This document shows, piece after piece, positions 45,911 through 58,081 of a stretch of DNA of 64,000 nucleotides. Source of the stretch: Trematomus loennbergii (lineage: Eukaryota; Chordata; Actinopteri; Perciformes; Nototheniidae); contig JAAOOA010000434.1 of the NCBI GenBank assembly GCA_012861695.1, positions 248,001-312,000 on the forward strand, written 5' to 3'. Within the stretch, counting starts at the first letter, position 1, and each line of letters opens with the position of its first letter. A program made the position numbers and the translations under genes. The notes under the pieces are model-generated. The model made no database searches, was not told the DNA's origin, and saw only the letters and a list, made by a program, of their open reading frames with translations.

Positions 45911-47929
45911 TGTGCGTTTTGCCCTGCTCTTAAATAGAAGTTAACACAGACCGGACCGATAGTGTTGTCTTGGAAGCACACTGGCCGCCCTCCGGTTCAT
46001 CCTCAGGTAACACTGTTGCACTGTTGCCTTTTTTTACTATTTTCATGTTGTTCAGGCTTTTAAGCAATGTTGGCTGCTAGCTGCTAGCTCAGCCATTGCC
46101 ATGTTGAGAGCCATGTGGAGGCAATCCCTCAATCATAGATATTTTCTGAATATAGCAGTAATATAGAGAACTAAAAACATAAAAAGCTGGCAAGGAAAGC
46201 ATCTCCTATATGATTCCTCCCATGTATTTGAGTTCGTCTTTTGTTAGAATTGACATTTAAATAACATCTGACAGTATTTTTCAGTAACAAGGTGAAGAGC
46301 GAAGTCAATGTATATAATTCAGCTGGATGCGTGCCAAGCTGTTCTGCTCTGATAATGCTCTTTTACTGTATGTTTGCATAATTTTTGTTGTGGGCGTGCA
46401 TAAATCTGTACCGTGCTCAAAGTAATATATGTATGTTTGAAAGAAAAAGAGCAGGAAACGTGCAACCTGTAATTTTTTGTGCTTCAGATAAGTAATGTTT
46501 TGAAGACTTCCTCTTCTATCACCATTTAAAGCACTTGGAGGTGCATCATTTGACAAGGGGGACATACAATTGAAGTGATTTGGGGACTTGAAGTGTGATT
46601 CATGCATGTCAATGATCAGGGCCTCACATCCACCACCAAGGGATCTGACTGGCTAATAACGATGTCAAAATGTACGTTTATCTGACATTAACTTTGTTCC
46701 AATTCAACAAAGCAATAAGAGAGCGGATGGAGCTTTATTTAATTACAGAAGTGCACTCATTGTTTGGGCTTCTGTAGAAGTTGGCATGACTAAATGCATT
46801 ACTGTTTGCAGCCTGCCAAGCTAATCTCACAGAACAATGAAATGCCTCCCACGGATGGACTAGCATGTGGGCAGCTTTTGAAGCGGAACACAGGAAATAG
46901 AGAGGCGCCCTCTTCAGAGACACACACTGTCGATCATAGATGGACACGTGTCAGCATTCACACATCTGCCCATACACATGTATATGCATGCACCTCGAAA
47001 TAATAAAAAGAGCTGTGTTTTTAACCTACCTATGTTTGGGTTAATTGATGTTTTACTGCCGTTTAAAACAAAACAGCTATATCTATTTCGACACAATCAA
47101 CCACATTAACCGACATTGACATTGTGTTTTTTTCATGTGCTTTGTAGGAATTATCATGAAGAAAATTCCTCCCCAATGCATGGTCAAGCCAGTTAGCTGC
47201 CCTTGGGTTAAGTCCCCTTTCGCAGTTTCAGTAGAAGATACTTTATAAGTAATTTCAGCAATTACTTCTCCTTTTTGACATGCACAACATTACCTCTACT
47301 CCAACAAGGTTATATCTTTGATGCGGATATTGTTTGTTTGTCATCTGTCAGCAGGACAATGGAAAAACAACTTGCTTGAATAATGTGAAACTCTGTGAAA
47401 GGGTTAGGTTTGGACAACTGAAGAACCCATTACATTTGGAGCTGATCCAAAAACAGGGCAGATACACAAATCATGTTTCACTTTCATTAACAATGAAAGA
47501 TAGGGCATTTGTGCTGCATTCATGTGATGTCTGAAAAATCAGGAAAATAATTGGAAAACTTGGAAAAAGCACCTGAACGCCACATCTAGTCGAAACAACA
47601 GCTCAGAAACAGATAACTTATTTAAACACTCTGAGCATTAAAATACCAAACATCTTCTCTGTAGCGTCCATGATGTTTCCACATAGCGATTTAAGGCTCA
47701 TGAACCCACCAAAGTCAGAAGAACAACTACGCAACTCGGGAAATTGGACCATCAGAGGAGCACAAGAATGTAGTGTTGGTTTTTATAAACGTCTACGCTC
47801 TACAAGTGCAATTGTAGTTATTGCAAGTTAGATTCATGTAAGACCAGCATTGCTCCATAAATGTTCACAATGATCATTATTTAAAACTTCAGTTGCAAAT
47901 TCCAACAGCAATGGAGACTGTGAGAGCAA
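45911..47929. other. No gene recognised, about 2.0 kb
   Basis: AT-rich sequence. A possible splice donor occurs near 46004 (TCCTCAG|GTAAC) after a GC-richer 90 bp, but there is no open frame or acceptor to support an exon. Confidence 0.4.
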
Positions 47930-48873
47930 CACACTCTCACTCCCTAAGCGTCCAGGAGCGACGCTTGGTCAGGGTCCCGTGGCGTCCAGTTGTGACGCGA
48001 CGAGGCTCCTTCAGCTTCATAAACGGACGCAAAGAGCTTTCAACTGATTGCAATGTATTCCCATCGGCAGCGGTATTTGACGCTTAGGGAAGCACGTCAT
48101 TCGTTTGTGTCGGAGGCTGTTAAAGGCAATTTCAGCATCCATTCCCATTGGATAACGGAGAATTGTACACCCGGAAGTAAGTATTCCCCTTACTGTCGAT
48201 TGATTTGACAGTGATATCTCCACTACTCATCAACTCAAAAACACCAGATTATCCTTGTTAATTAAATGACATTGATAGGTTTTAGTGTGTGTACAATGCT
48301 TTTGTCACGTTTTCCCCTTCAATTCTGAGAAACAAGTCGTTTTCTATGAGTTTTGGATGGCCGAAGACATTACATTACCCACAATGCTCTGTAGCAACCA
48401 TAGACTGTATACAAAAATTAAATAATACATTATTCCGAGTGTGCTTGCTTTTCTCTTTGAAAGTTATCACATAACGGCATTGTAATACACGTTTCGGCTG
48501 CATTAAATATGACATATCTGCCGTAGTTAACTCTATTTATAGAGCCCTGATGACAAGACTTCTAGACAAACAGGAACTGCCGCCAAAACTGAAAACTTGA
48601 CGTGGATCTTAAATATATAAGCAATTAAACAACATCTTACATTTCTTTTCACACAATACGTCTCCTTGCAGTATCAACACTAATTCGGCTGACTTTTATA
48701 TTTGATCCAATTGGTAGATAGGCTGTATTTACGCCATAACGGTGCACAGCTGATAGAAAGGGACACCTACTGGTTAAAGCACGTTATTGCATTTTATAAT
48801 TGTATTATTAGATATAGGATCCCTATAAAGTATATTCTTTACTCTTCGTTATTCTCTACTAATAGTTAATTAA

Positions 48874-48951
48874 AGACTGTATATAATGACTATTTTGCAC
48901 ATCCCTTTCAAGATTTCAAGATTTTCTAAGGTTTATTGACATTAAAGGGCC
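48874..48951 (+). repeat. Direct repeat left of the TTAA element
   Basis: A 78-bp segment, GACTGTATATAATGACTATT through GGTTTATTGACAT, is repeated almost exactly at 51737-51811, on the other side of the element at 48956-51732. Confidence 0.9.
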
Positions 48952-49277
48952 CATGTCATGCTTTTCCGGTTATTACCCGTCCCTTGTGTGTTATGAAGGT
49001 TTTTATGCATGTAAACGGTGTGCAGAGTCAAAACCCTCAAAGTACACCCTGTAGCGAGTAAAACTCTAACACACAAAATACCTCCCCAAAACGCCTCGTT
49101 GGAGATACGTCACTGCCCATTTGATTCTTCCGGGTACCGCATGATGTCATGCGGTACCCGGAACAAAATGGACCAATCCGGAAGAGCTATGGTCACACCC
49201 AGCGGCGCTGGCCGCACCCTCTGCCAGCCTAACATTTACTGTTGGAAGCTCTGGTTCAGTTCACAATCGATCCAGTC

Positions 49278-51078
49278 ATGCCAATGCCAAGGACCTGTTT
49301 CCTGAAATGTGAGGAGAAATCTGAGCTGTTTGTCCTACCGACGGAAGAACCACGACGAAGTCAGTGGTTGAAATCTTTTTAACACTGTTCCTTCAGAGGT
49401 TCGAAGAACGTTACTGTGTGCATTTCACAGACGAAAGCTTCCAAAACATTGCCCAGTTTGAGGCCGGATATGCACAGCATTTGAAACTGAAGGACGATGC
49501 TATTCCTAGTTTGTTTGGACCGTTTGGAGCAGGGGAAGATTCGGGTACACAACCTGTAAGTTTGCATTGTTATTTGTGTATTTATCAAACAAGGTATCTA
49601 CCACGACTGTTTAAATGTGTAAACGTGTTTCGGACTGCTAAGCCAGTGCTAACTGTGCTAACTAAGTTGCTAGCGTTTCCATATCAACTCTAATATCAGC
49701 AGATGGCCTTACATACATGTACATGTATCTCATAGCAGGAGAATGTCTGCATTCACACACGAAATACTCATAGACAGTATACTCCAGGTGATTTACCGTA
49801 CAGTCAGTGCAAACGTAATTACATTATAGCTGGCGTTCCGAGCGTGTATGCTACCGAGCTAAACAACAAGGCTACTAAGAGCTAGACATGAGTTTGCTCG
49901 GAAAAACATTGTTTTTATGCCAGCTACAATGAATGTAGCAGACTACCCATATAAGATTGCAATTGTAAACATGTGCTTGATAGCCTAATATGAACCACTA
50001 TCTGTTGTTCATAGTATAGTATAGCATATTGAACAACTGAACAACTAGCAAACGTAGATTAGCATTGTAATCCAGCTGGCAAGCTGACGAACATCAAACA
50101 ACTAAGTTTCAATAATATTTTGTGATTGGCACTTCATTTCGTTAGGAATGTCTCCCAAACAAGGTATCTACCACGACTGTTTAAATGTGTAAACGTGTTT
50201 CGGACTGCTAAACCAGTGCTAACTGTGCTAACTAAGTTGCTAGCGTTTCCATATCAACTCTAATATCAGCAGATGGCCTTACATACATGTATCTCATAGC
50301 AGCAGAATGTCTGCATTCACACACGAAATACTCATAGACAGTATACTCCAGGTGATTTACCGTACGGTCAGTCGCGAAACATAATTACATTATAGCTGGC
50401 GTTCCGAGCGTGTATGCTACCGAGCTAAACAACAAGGCTACCAACGGAGCTAGACATGGGAAAACACTTGACACAGTGCTTACTGGGCTAACGACGTTGC
50501 TAGCGTTTAAATATATCAACTACAATGTCAGCAGATGGCCTTACATGTTTGTCATGGCAGGAGAATGTCTGCATTCACACACGGAATACTCATACAGTAT
50601 ACTCCGGGTACATTACAGTTGGCTAGCTAACAAGGCTAGCTATACATGCTAGCGGAAAACATCGTATTCATGCCAGTTACAATGAATGACCGAATGTAGC
50701 AGACTACCCGTATAAGATTGCAATTATAAACACGTTATTGCTAGTCTAATATGAACCACTAGCTTTTGTTCATAGTAGTTTTATTACACTACATTATAGT
50801 TGCCGTTCCTCCGAGATACCGTTCATATTGTGTTTGCTACCAAGGTAAACAAGAAAGCTAGGTTAGCACATTAGCTGGCAAGCTTACTGTGTTGATTAGA
50901 TAGATGGATTAGATAGATCCACACTCCTATCACAACTACTACTAACGAATCTAAACAACTAAGTTTCTCTAATATTTTGTGATTTGCATTTGATTTCGTC
51001 CAGCCAGATCAGGAAACTCCTGGCGTATCTGGCGGACAACACACACACGGGATGACCCACTCTGATGCCTCGTCCTAA
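49278..51078 (+). pseudogene. THAP zinc-finger protein, two exons, frameshifted
   Basis: The THAP domain is a C2CH zinc finger that binds DNA. Exon 1 (49278-49555) starts MPMPRTCFLKCEE (first Cys pair), continues LPTEEPRRSQWLK, then meets a stop after a run of Ts near 49375. The homologous sequence resumes in another frame as FEERYCVHFTDESFQNIAQF and LKLKDDAIPSLFGP (the Cys-His pair, then the conserved PSL end of the domain). Cys and His are one residue closer than normal (Cys-x-His), so residues are also missing. A donor CCT|GTAAGT at 49556 and acceptor TTTCGTCCAG at 51003 join GTQP in phase to exon 2 (51004-51078; PDQETPGVSGGQHTHG, ending DASS). An AATAAA follows at 51205. Without the breaks it would be about 115 residues, much shorter than a transposase, so it may be a separate THAP-only accessory protein. 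Confidence 0.65.
49587..50650 (+). repeat. Intronic tandem duplications, period about 570 bp
   Basis: The segment from AAGGTATCTACCACGACTGT (49590) recurs at 50160 almost unchanged for about 280 bp. A shorter third copy, from GCTAACGACGTTGCTAGCG, starts at about 50470. A copy of the intron's acceptor-like end (CATTTCGTTAG at about 50142) accompanies the duplication. Confidence 0.85.
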
Positions 51079-51736
51079 AAAGCCCCGGCAGCCGCTTACA
51101 AAGCTGCGATAGGCAAGATGCCGAAAACGCCTATAAGGGGAGGAATGGATGATATACAGTGTATATATGTATATTTACGCATGTTCATTTTGTACATTTC
51201 TAAAAATAAAGTTTGATGGAAATACTTAGTAGGCCTTTCCTTTCTTCCCTGAATTATTTGCTCCTATAACATATCATTCATATATAGCAAACCATGATTT
51301 GATTTCTCATCAAACAGTAGTAGTTTATTACAGGTAAAAATAACTTACTCTTCTATAACAACAGTTGTAGGTACAGTTCGGTTAGTTAGCGTATAAAATA
51401 TACGGCTGTACCGACGCCATTATAAGACTGATGTTCTGAGAGCGAGCCGAAAAAAGCACTGTTAGACATGGGCGGAGCCTCTCTGGTGGTTGACTAATCA
51501 GAACAGAGTGGCCGAGCTGACCAATCGGAGCACACTAGGCTCACAGGGAGGGGGGGCAAGAGCTCCAACGAGTCGTTTAGTGGAGAGAGTGAATACTGCT
51601 GAATACACATACTTTACAGAGATGCTGTATGCGAAACCAATGTGAGTTTGGAAAATTGCACAGTATACATCTATTTTAGTATACCTCAACATTGTAATTA
51701 TGATCAGTGGAAATGGCCATGATATGGGCCCTTTAA

Positions 51737-51811
51737 GACTGTATATAATGACTATTTTGCACATTCTTTCAAGATTTCAAGATTTTCTAAGGTTTATTGA
51801 CATATCATATT
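51737..51811 (+). repeat. Direct repeat right of the TTAA element
   Basis: Second copy of the 75-78-bp unit at 48874-48951. With both copies beginning at TTAA(A)GACTG, the pair looks like a pre-existing tandem duplication that received the element at the TTAA between its units. Confidence 0.9.
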
Positions 51812-53160
51812 AACACAACTACGGTGTAGTTATGCAATGAATGAAAAACTTGGGTCGCAGGTTCCTCAACAGTGCATTACAAGACATCTATCAATATGTG
51901 TGTACCTCCACCATTACATTGTCATATTCTGCACATTTCTTATACTATCTACATACATCTTATAAGATATAATACATATGTATAATATCAGTTAAAATAA
52001 GTGCTTAAACATAGTTACATTGCAGGAAAGCATATATTAGACGTTAAGTACTTTGTCAGGCTTAATATTTATCTGTAGATACACATTTCACTGTGTGTGC
52101 TGTGTGCTCTGCATGTGTGACCATCAAAGAGGGTTTCATCCCTCCATATTCATCTTCTATACCCCCAAAGCTTTTTTCTTATTCAAAAAGACCTTAACCT
52201 AAAGTATTCTTTAATGTTTAAATAAAGCCTTATTAGTTTGTCTGTTTTGCACATCCTCCTATTAATATCTAATAATGAAATTATAAAATGCAATAACGTG
52301 CTTTAACCAGTAGGTGTCCCTTTCTATCAGCTGTGCACCGTTATGGCGTAAATACAGCCTATCTACCAATTGGATCAAATATAAAAGTCAGCCGAATTAG
52401 TGTTGATACTGCAAGGAGACGTATTGTGTGAAAAGAAATGTAAGATGTTGTTTAATTGCTTATATATTTAAGATCCACGTCAAGTTTTCAGTTTTGGCGG
52501 CAGTTCCTGTTTGTCTAGAAGTCTTGTCATCAGGGCTCTATAAATAGAGTTAACTACGGCAGATATGTCATATTTAATGCAGCCGAAACGTGTATTACAA
52601 TGCCGTTATGTGATAACTTTCAAAGAGAAAAGCAAGCACACTCGGAATAATGTATTATTTAATTTTTGTATACAGTCTATGGTTGCTACAGAGCATTGTG
52701 GGTAATGTAATGTCTTCGGCCATCCAAAACTCATAGAAAATTACTTGTTTCTCAGAATTGAAGGGGAAAACGTGACAAAAGCATTGTACACACACTAAAA
52801 CCTATCAATGTCGTTTAATTAACAAGGATAATCTGGTGTTTTTGAGTTGATGAGTAGTGGAGATATCACTGTCAAATCAATCGACAGTAAGGGGAATACT
52901 TACTTCCGGGTGTACAATTCTCCGTTATCCAATGGGAATGGACGCTCAAATTGCCTTTAACAGCCTCCGACACAAACGAATGACGTGCTTCCCTAAGCGT
53001 CAAATACCGCTGCCGATGGGAATACATTGCAATCAGTTGAAAGCTCTTTGCGTCCGTTTATGAAGCTGAAGGAGCCTCGGCGCGCCACAACTGGACGCCA
53101 CGGGACCCTGACCAAGCGTCGCTCCTGGACGCTTAGGGAGTGAGAGTGTGTTGATGAGAG

Positions 53161-55215
53161 AAGAGAAAATGCTATTCTTCCTTGCTATTATTATTTCCAA
53201 CTCATTGTTGTTATCAAGCAAGGCTACGACTGTTTCTGCAAAGCTCCTGTCAAGTCTGAATGAAGCAATAAAGAACATTAACATAACGGCCTCTTATTGT
53301 CTGTATGACACAAGGCAATCATCTTATCGAATACATAAAACCGGCAAGGTAAAGACTAAATCATTCACTGCTGCCGAGTTTAGACACACAAATCCATCAA
53401 CAAAGAAATCTTCATGATCTGACAACTTTGAATTCAAGCATTAGCAAAACAGGAAATGCTTTTGTGTTTGTTTTTCGACGTGTGCAAAAGATGTTTCAAA
53501 TATCATACTGACCATGGCATCTACCAAATCAATGTATATATTTCTCAATGTGTGTAATGCTGTTCTCATTCTCATATGTATGTTTAATGTTGTTGTAGGT
53601 GTACATGATGTGTAAGGTATGTATAATGCTGTGAAGTACTCACCGTACCATTTCTAACTCTACCATCCAACAGTGATACTCATTCCATAAAGATACTCTC
53701 AGGTCAAAATGAAGCCGTAATGAACATTTACAAAACCCCCTTGACAGTACCAATCCTGTAAAATTATACATGCCTTTTTGTCTGAAAAAGAACAGAAGCA
53801 AAGGAAAAAAAGATCTAGCTGATTGGTTGGCATCCAATCCCAGAACCCATCTGTTATCCATGATGATTTAGCACCGGGGAACCTGCAATATTTGATGGTT
53901 GCGAAAGAGTTTGACATACAATCTGTGGGAGTCTTTAAATAACCAACCTTAGCTAGCCAGTGGGAAAAAGTTGCCAGCTAAGGGAGACCAGGGGAAAACC
54001 CCTCCATAGGGGAAAAAAAGTCCAAATATGGTGGCCTCTGGTACAATCTAATGCCACTATTCTATCATACAGTAAAGACTGATCTTCATTATTGCACATT
54101 TTAATGAGTCCCATCTTTGTTAGACTGCCCAATCGTAAACATCTAGCAAATTATAATAAAGGAGAACTAGGCCTTTTGTGTTTATAAGCCTACAAAGTCT
54201 GTAAATAGTATTAAAACCATGCCTTTTCCTGAATAATGAGAACTTGTTTCACTTGAACCATTAAAACGTGTTTATTATTATCAGTTTACATGCATTTATT
54301 GACACCAACTTCTGACCCTAACCCTAACAACGCCAAGATAACCCAAAGAGTAAACAGTGGATACAATTAAGTAGTCAATACAAACAACGGAAACAAGAAA
54401 GCTATCTTGTTCTGTTGCCTGCATATAAATCCAGAATCTGTTTATAGACAAAGGATATGGTCATGTGGTATCATATTTTCCTAAGCAATATCCAGCTTAG
54501 TTGTCCCTGCAATTAACCTATAGCACCTCACTCCGCAACCTATTCTGACACTGCTGTCAGCCCCAATAACACATCAACCCAGTGATGGGAACTGAGGTGT
54601 GACCTGTGCAATTTCTGCATTGAATCCCATCATTTCCTATACATGTATGGCCTTGTGTAGTTCCACAGTGACATTTCAGTTAGAAGCAATAAAGAGCTGA
54701 GGAAATAATGTGCAGCTTGCAAACAGCCAGGATCAGCCAGCATGGAGAATGAGATGAAGTTTGCATATAGCTGAGCGATGGGAGAGGAAGCAGCAGAGAA
54801 ATAAGCAGCTGGCACACAACCCACCAGGTCAACACAACAAACACACAGATGGAGAAAACACACACACACACTCCCAAACAAACACATACAGTGAATTAAG
54901 GAATACAGATGAACCTTTGACAGTGGATACATCATCTCATGCTTCCTGGTTTCAGGGATGACTGACATATGATATATTTATGAAATTGTACTGTATTTTT
55001 AACCAAAGGCAATGAGAATGAACTGAAAGAGCTCAGGAACACTGCTGCTGTCATCACCACAGTAAAGAAGAAGAAAAAAAGGAAAGGAAATTGGAAGCGG
55101 GGCAGTGGCCATGACAATAACATGAACTGCGGGTCAGCAGAAAGAGAGAGGGTTAGGTAGATAATGATCCTGCTGATCCTCCAATATGTGGTGTACTTCA
55201 ACACATCCACACATC
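53161..55215. other. No gene recognised, about 2.0 kb
   Basis: Lower repeat content than the preceding 20 kb. Short open frames (e.g. 53148-53417, beginning partly in FB-D) lack any motif. A small (CA)n occurs at 54858-54872. Confidence 0.4.
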
Positions 55216-55225
55216 CACACACACA

Positions 55226-55275
<50 letters not shown>

Positions 55276-55293
55276 ACACACACACACACACAC
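55216..55293 (+). repeat. (CA)n microsatellite
   Basis: Interrupted CA repeat of about 78 bp. Confidence 0.97.
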
Positions 55294-55410
55294 CAGTTGA
55301 CGGTGACAAAGACAAATTACATCTCTGATTATATTCGCTGCTCTACTCTTTTCAGTGTGCATGTGGGGATGGAAAGACTGCTTTGAATCTTAAAATGAGG
55401 GTATTTATTT

Positions 55411-55439
55411 GTGTGGTGTGTGTGTGTGTGTGTGGTGTG

Positions 55440-55523
<84 letters not shown>
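55411..55523 (+). repeat. (TG)n microsatellite
   Basis: About 113 bp of TG with three GG interruptions. Together with the (CA)n 120 bp upstream it forms an inverted microsatellite pair. Confidence 0.97.
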
Positions 55524-55525
<2 letters not shown>

Positions 55526-55544
55526 CTTCAAAGGTAGCTATAAC

Positions 55545-55943
55545 TGTGAGGGAAACCTCTGAAGCAATTGGAAACAGGACTCAGAGAGACACGAGGAGAG
55601 CTGGAACTTTGATGGCAAACATTGACGGTTTATTTGGAGCTTGGGCCGTAGAATTCACAAGACATGTCGTGTGCAGGAGTTGAGACAGGTTGAGATGCCA
55701 AATCAATTCTGAAGAACTCTACCCCAGACCCATGTATTTAGCTAGTTCTGAGAGAATAATCAACATTGTGCATAACAAGATACAACCATAACACCTCTAT
55801 CAGCTGACGCCAACAGGCAGGAACAGGGAGACAAAACACTGAGAGCACAGCAGCCAAGGTTGCAGGTGCCTGAACTCAGCGAGGTCAGTACAAACTGATA
55901 AACTGGGTCAAAGTTATGGGCCGTGGAAAATATTTCCCCAACA
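55545..55943 (-). mobile_element. Solo LTR, minus strand, 5-bp target duplication
   Basis: A 399-bp TG...CA segment (minus strand TGTTGGGGAAATATTTTCC ... GGTTTCCCTCACA) is flanked by exact ATAAC (55540-55544 and 55944-55948). In minus orientation it has a promoter-like AAATACATGG region and an AATAAA polyadenylation signal (CCAAATAAACCG), followed by a U5-like stretch. This is the U3-R-U5 order of an LTR retroelement or endogenous retrovirus. No gag, pol or env is present. Confidence 0.85.
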
Positions 55944-55948
55944 ATAAC

Positions 55949-57854
55949 CAACTCAGAGCCGTTTAGCGGCTTCAGATTAAATTAACAGCAGTTATTATTG
56001 ATATTTCCTTTATAAAAACAATGTATCGAATGACAATATAAAACAATGAAAGGGTTACCTGATTGATGATCCGTCAGATAATTGCCACCTTAATCTGCAG
56101 CTCCCTTGAGCCATAAATAAGTTTATAGCGAGTTTAAGGTCATTGCTTTCTGATTGAAGGGTATGATGTAAAAGACAGATTCAAATGAAAAGTATCTAAT
56201 ATACCTCCGATACTCCAGACCAAGAGAACTACTGATCAATTAATGATTACATTTCATCATCATTAGTCATTCCATCATAGGTTCATTGTGTGCACTTGTA
56301 TTGAAACTTTCGATTTCCAAAGACATTGACATTTGAGTCAGTTTTGGAAATTACAGAGAATTTGTAATGATAATTGTTTAGAATGCCTTAACTGTGCTTT
56401 TCTTGTGGATCTTTGCAGGGTTGAATCTTACGCAGGACGGTCTGGCTTATTAGAAGCAAATGTACCTGCAGGTTTTTTGTTGAGTTTATGGTTTATTACT
56501 CTAATTGAAAGTTGCTTTCGATAAAAATGTAATGTAACATATCAGATTTGTTCTGGTTATATTAGCTTTAAAATAATGCAATCAGTAGATCACTGTTAGG
56601 TTCAGCTGCTAACGCCTTCAGTCATTTTCTTATGACTGTGGCTTTTGGCTGTTTTGCTGCCGAACCTCAGTGTCCTCCTGCTGGCGGGTCAACAGTGATG
56701 ACCAGTCACTTCCCCCCCCCTTGCTAACAGCACAACTCTTCCCCCATGTTCCAGAGCCAAGTGTTTGTTTCCTCTGCCTCGCCCAACCATGTGACCTCAG
56801 AGATGATTGTTGTTCCTGGGGAAAGTGTAGTTTTTCTATCCAGGCCCACCCTCGTCTCGCATGATTGTGCACCCTGCAGGAGGCTCTCATAAGTGTTGAT
56901 CATGTTTTCCAATCCATTATCTACTCTTAATAACATCCTTAATTATTAAATGTAGATTTAAAAAAGCACAGAACTCTTTCAAAAATGATATTGAAGCAAT
57001 TGCTCGACTAAAAAATAAAACAGACGAAAAGAGAACCTTTGTGTCTTTTATAAAACTGAACTTTGGGATGATTATTATACAAAATAGCTGGCTTTCTTAC
57101 ATTTAATTGGATAATTTAACGCATCAAGATCATGTTAACCTGGATTAGTTAAACTACTGTTGAAGAACAGGGCAAATTTAATCGTAAATCTTTGTCCACC
57201 TAAATACAACTCAGTCAGGAAAAGATAGTAAATGCAAATTTACAAACGCAGGAAGTTGTAAAGTAGTGATGGCATGAACCTAGCATAAATTATGAATGTG
57301 TGTGGAAGTGTTTTGTAATTCGACATCTTCTTTAATAAATAATTGCTTGTGCAAAAAAGTATTGTTCTCATTTGTATTATTTATTCAAAATGTCATGCAC
57401 AAAGATGTGCATGCACCCCAAAAAAGGGTTTCATTGTATTGTGTTGCTTCCGTTGTGCTTTCAGTTGAAATCATGTAAACTTACAGCTCTACTGAACTCC
57501 ACCAAAAATACCATATCATTTTTCCCAATGATTGCCCCATGAGATTACATGAGGAAATGACTCAGGAAATGAATCATAAGATACAAAGGAGTTGGCCAGA
57601 TAACTGAGCTTTAGTACTGTCCACCATGTTGAGATAGATGGCAGGGACACCACTTTAGGCTTTCATCTGCAGCTCAATTAAATAAGCCTTTATATGTCAG
57701 AAATCTCCCCATTTACATTGAAATATGGATAGTTTACAGACATGTTTAGTTATAATATGTGCTTTTGAAAAATTAAACTTTTATTTATTTCACAATTCAC
57801 TTTTTGGATGTATCTTTAAAGGGAGACACATGAGGTAAATAGGATACATTAAAA
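55949..57854. other. No gene recognised, about 1.9 kb
   Basis: AT-rich sequence apart from a GC-richer patch at 56630-56890 whose open frames show no family motif or splice support. Confidence 0.4.
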
Positions 57855-58081
57855 AGGCCCTATTATGCTCATATTCAGGTTTCATAATTGTATTTTGTGC
57901 CTCGACTGTGTTACAGAAGTAAACTAAGGAGTCCAATGTAGGCGTTTCAGGCAGGGAGGGAGTGTGTGGGAGAGAAACTCCCTCTGAAGGGAACACAGGG
58001 ATTTTAGCCTTGGCAGGCCATTTATATGCACAAAAACACACTACAGGAAAAGGAAAACCCCAGAAAGCATATTAGGGCCCT
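57855..58081. mobile_element. Short 227-bp MITE
   Basis: The inverted ends AGGCCCTATTATGCT and AGCATATTAGGGCCCT enclose non-coding sequence. A target duplication could not be decided. Confidence 0.65.

Larger units (their letters stand above)
48956..51732 (+). mobile_element. TTAA-target element carrying a THAP-finger gene
   Basis: The termini AGGGCCCATGTCATG and CATGATATGGGCCCT are flanked by TTAA (48952-48955 and 51733-51736). At 2.8 kb it is the longer relative of the MITE at 33384-34168. Ends starting with AG and a TTAA duplication, together with a THAP finger, suggest the Kolobok superfamily over piggyBac (whose ends start CCC). This is an inference. Confidence 0.75.
47937..53153. mobile_element. 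Foldback element FB-D with 890-bp arms
   Basis: It begins CAACACACTCTCACTCCC and ends GGGAGTGAGAGTGTGTTG, flanked by GTGAGAG (47930-47936) and ATGAGAG (53154-53160), 6 of 7 identical. The arms, 47937-48823 and 52263-53153, are inverted copies that differ at only scattered positions, e.g. GACGCGACGAGG against GGCGCGCCGAGG. The loop contains a 2.8-kb TTAA-target element and modules shared with FB-B and FB-C. No transposase of its own is visible. Confidence 0.9.

Noticed and set aside
53148..53417. 89-codon frame with a hydrophobic stretch resembling a signal peptide
   Set aside because: It begins inside the FB-D terminus, has no splice context or family motif, and is not expected to be expressed.
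54316..54332. Telomere-like CCCTAACCCTAAC
   Set aside because: Only about two units, with no array. This is a chance occurrence.
56630..56936. GC-richer patch with overlapping frames on both strands
   Set aside because: No domain, no splice pair and no conserved motif. It is insufficient for an exon call.
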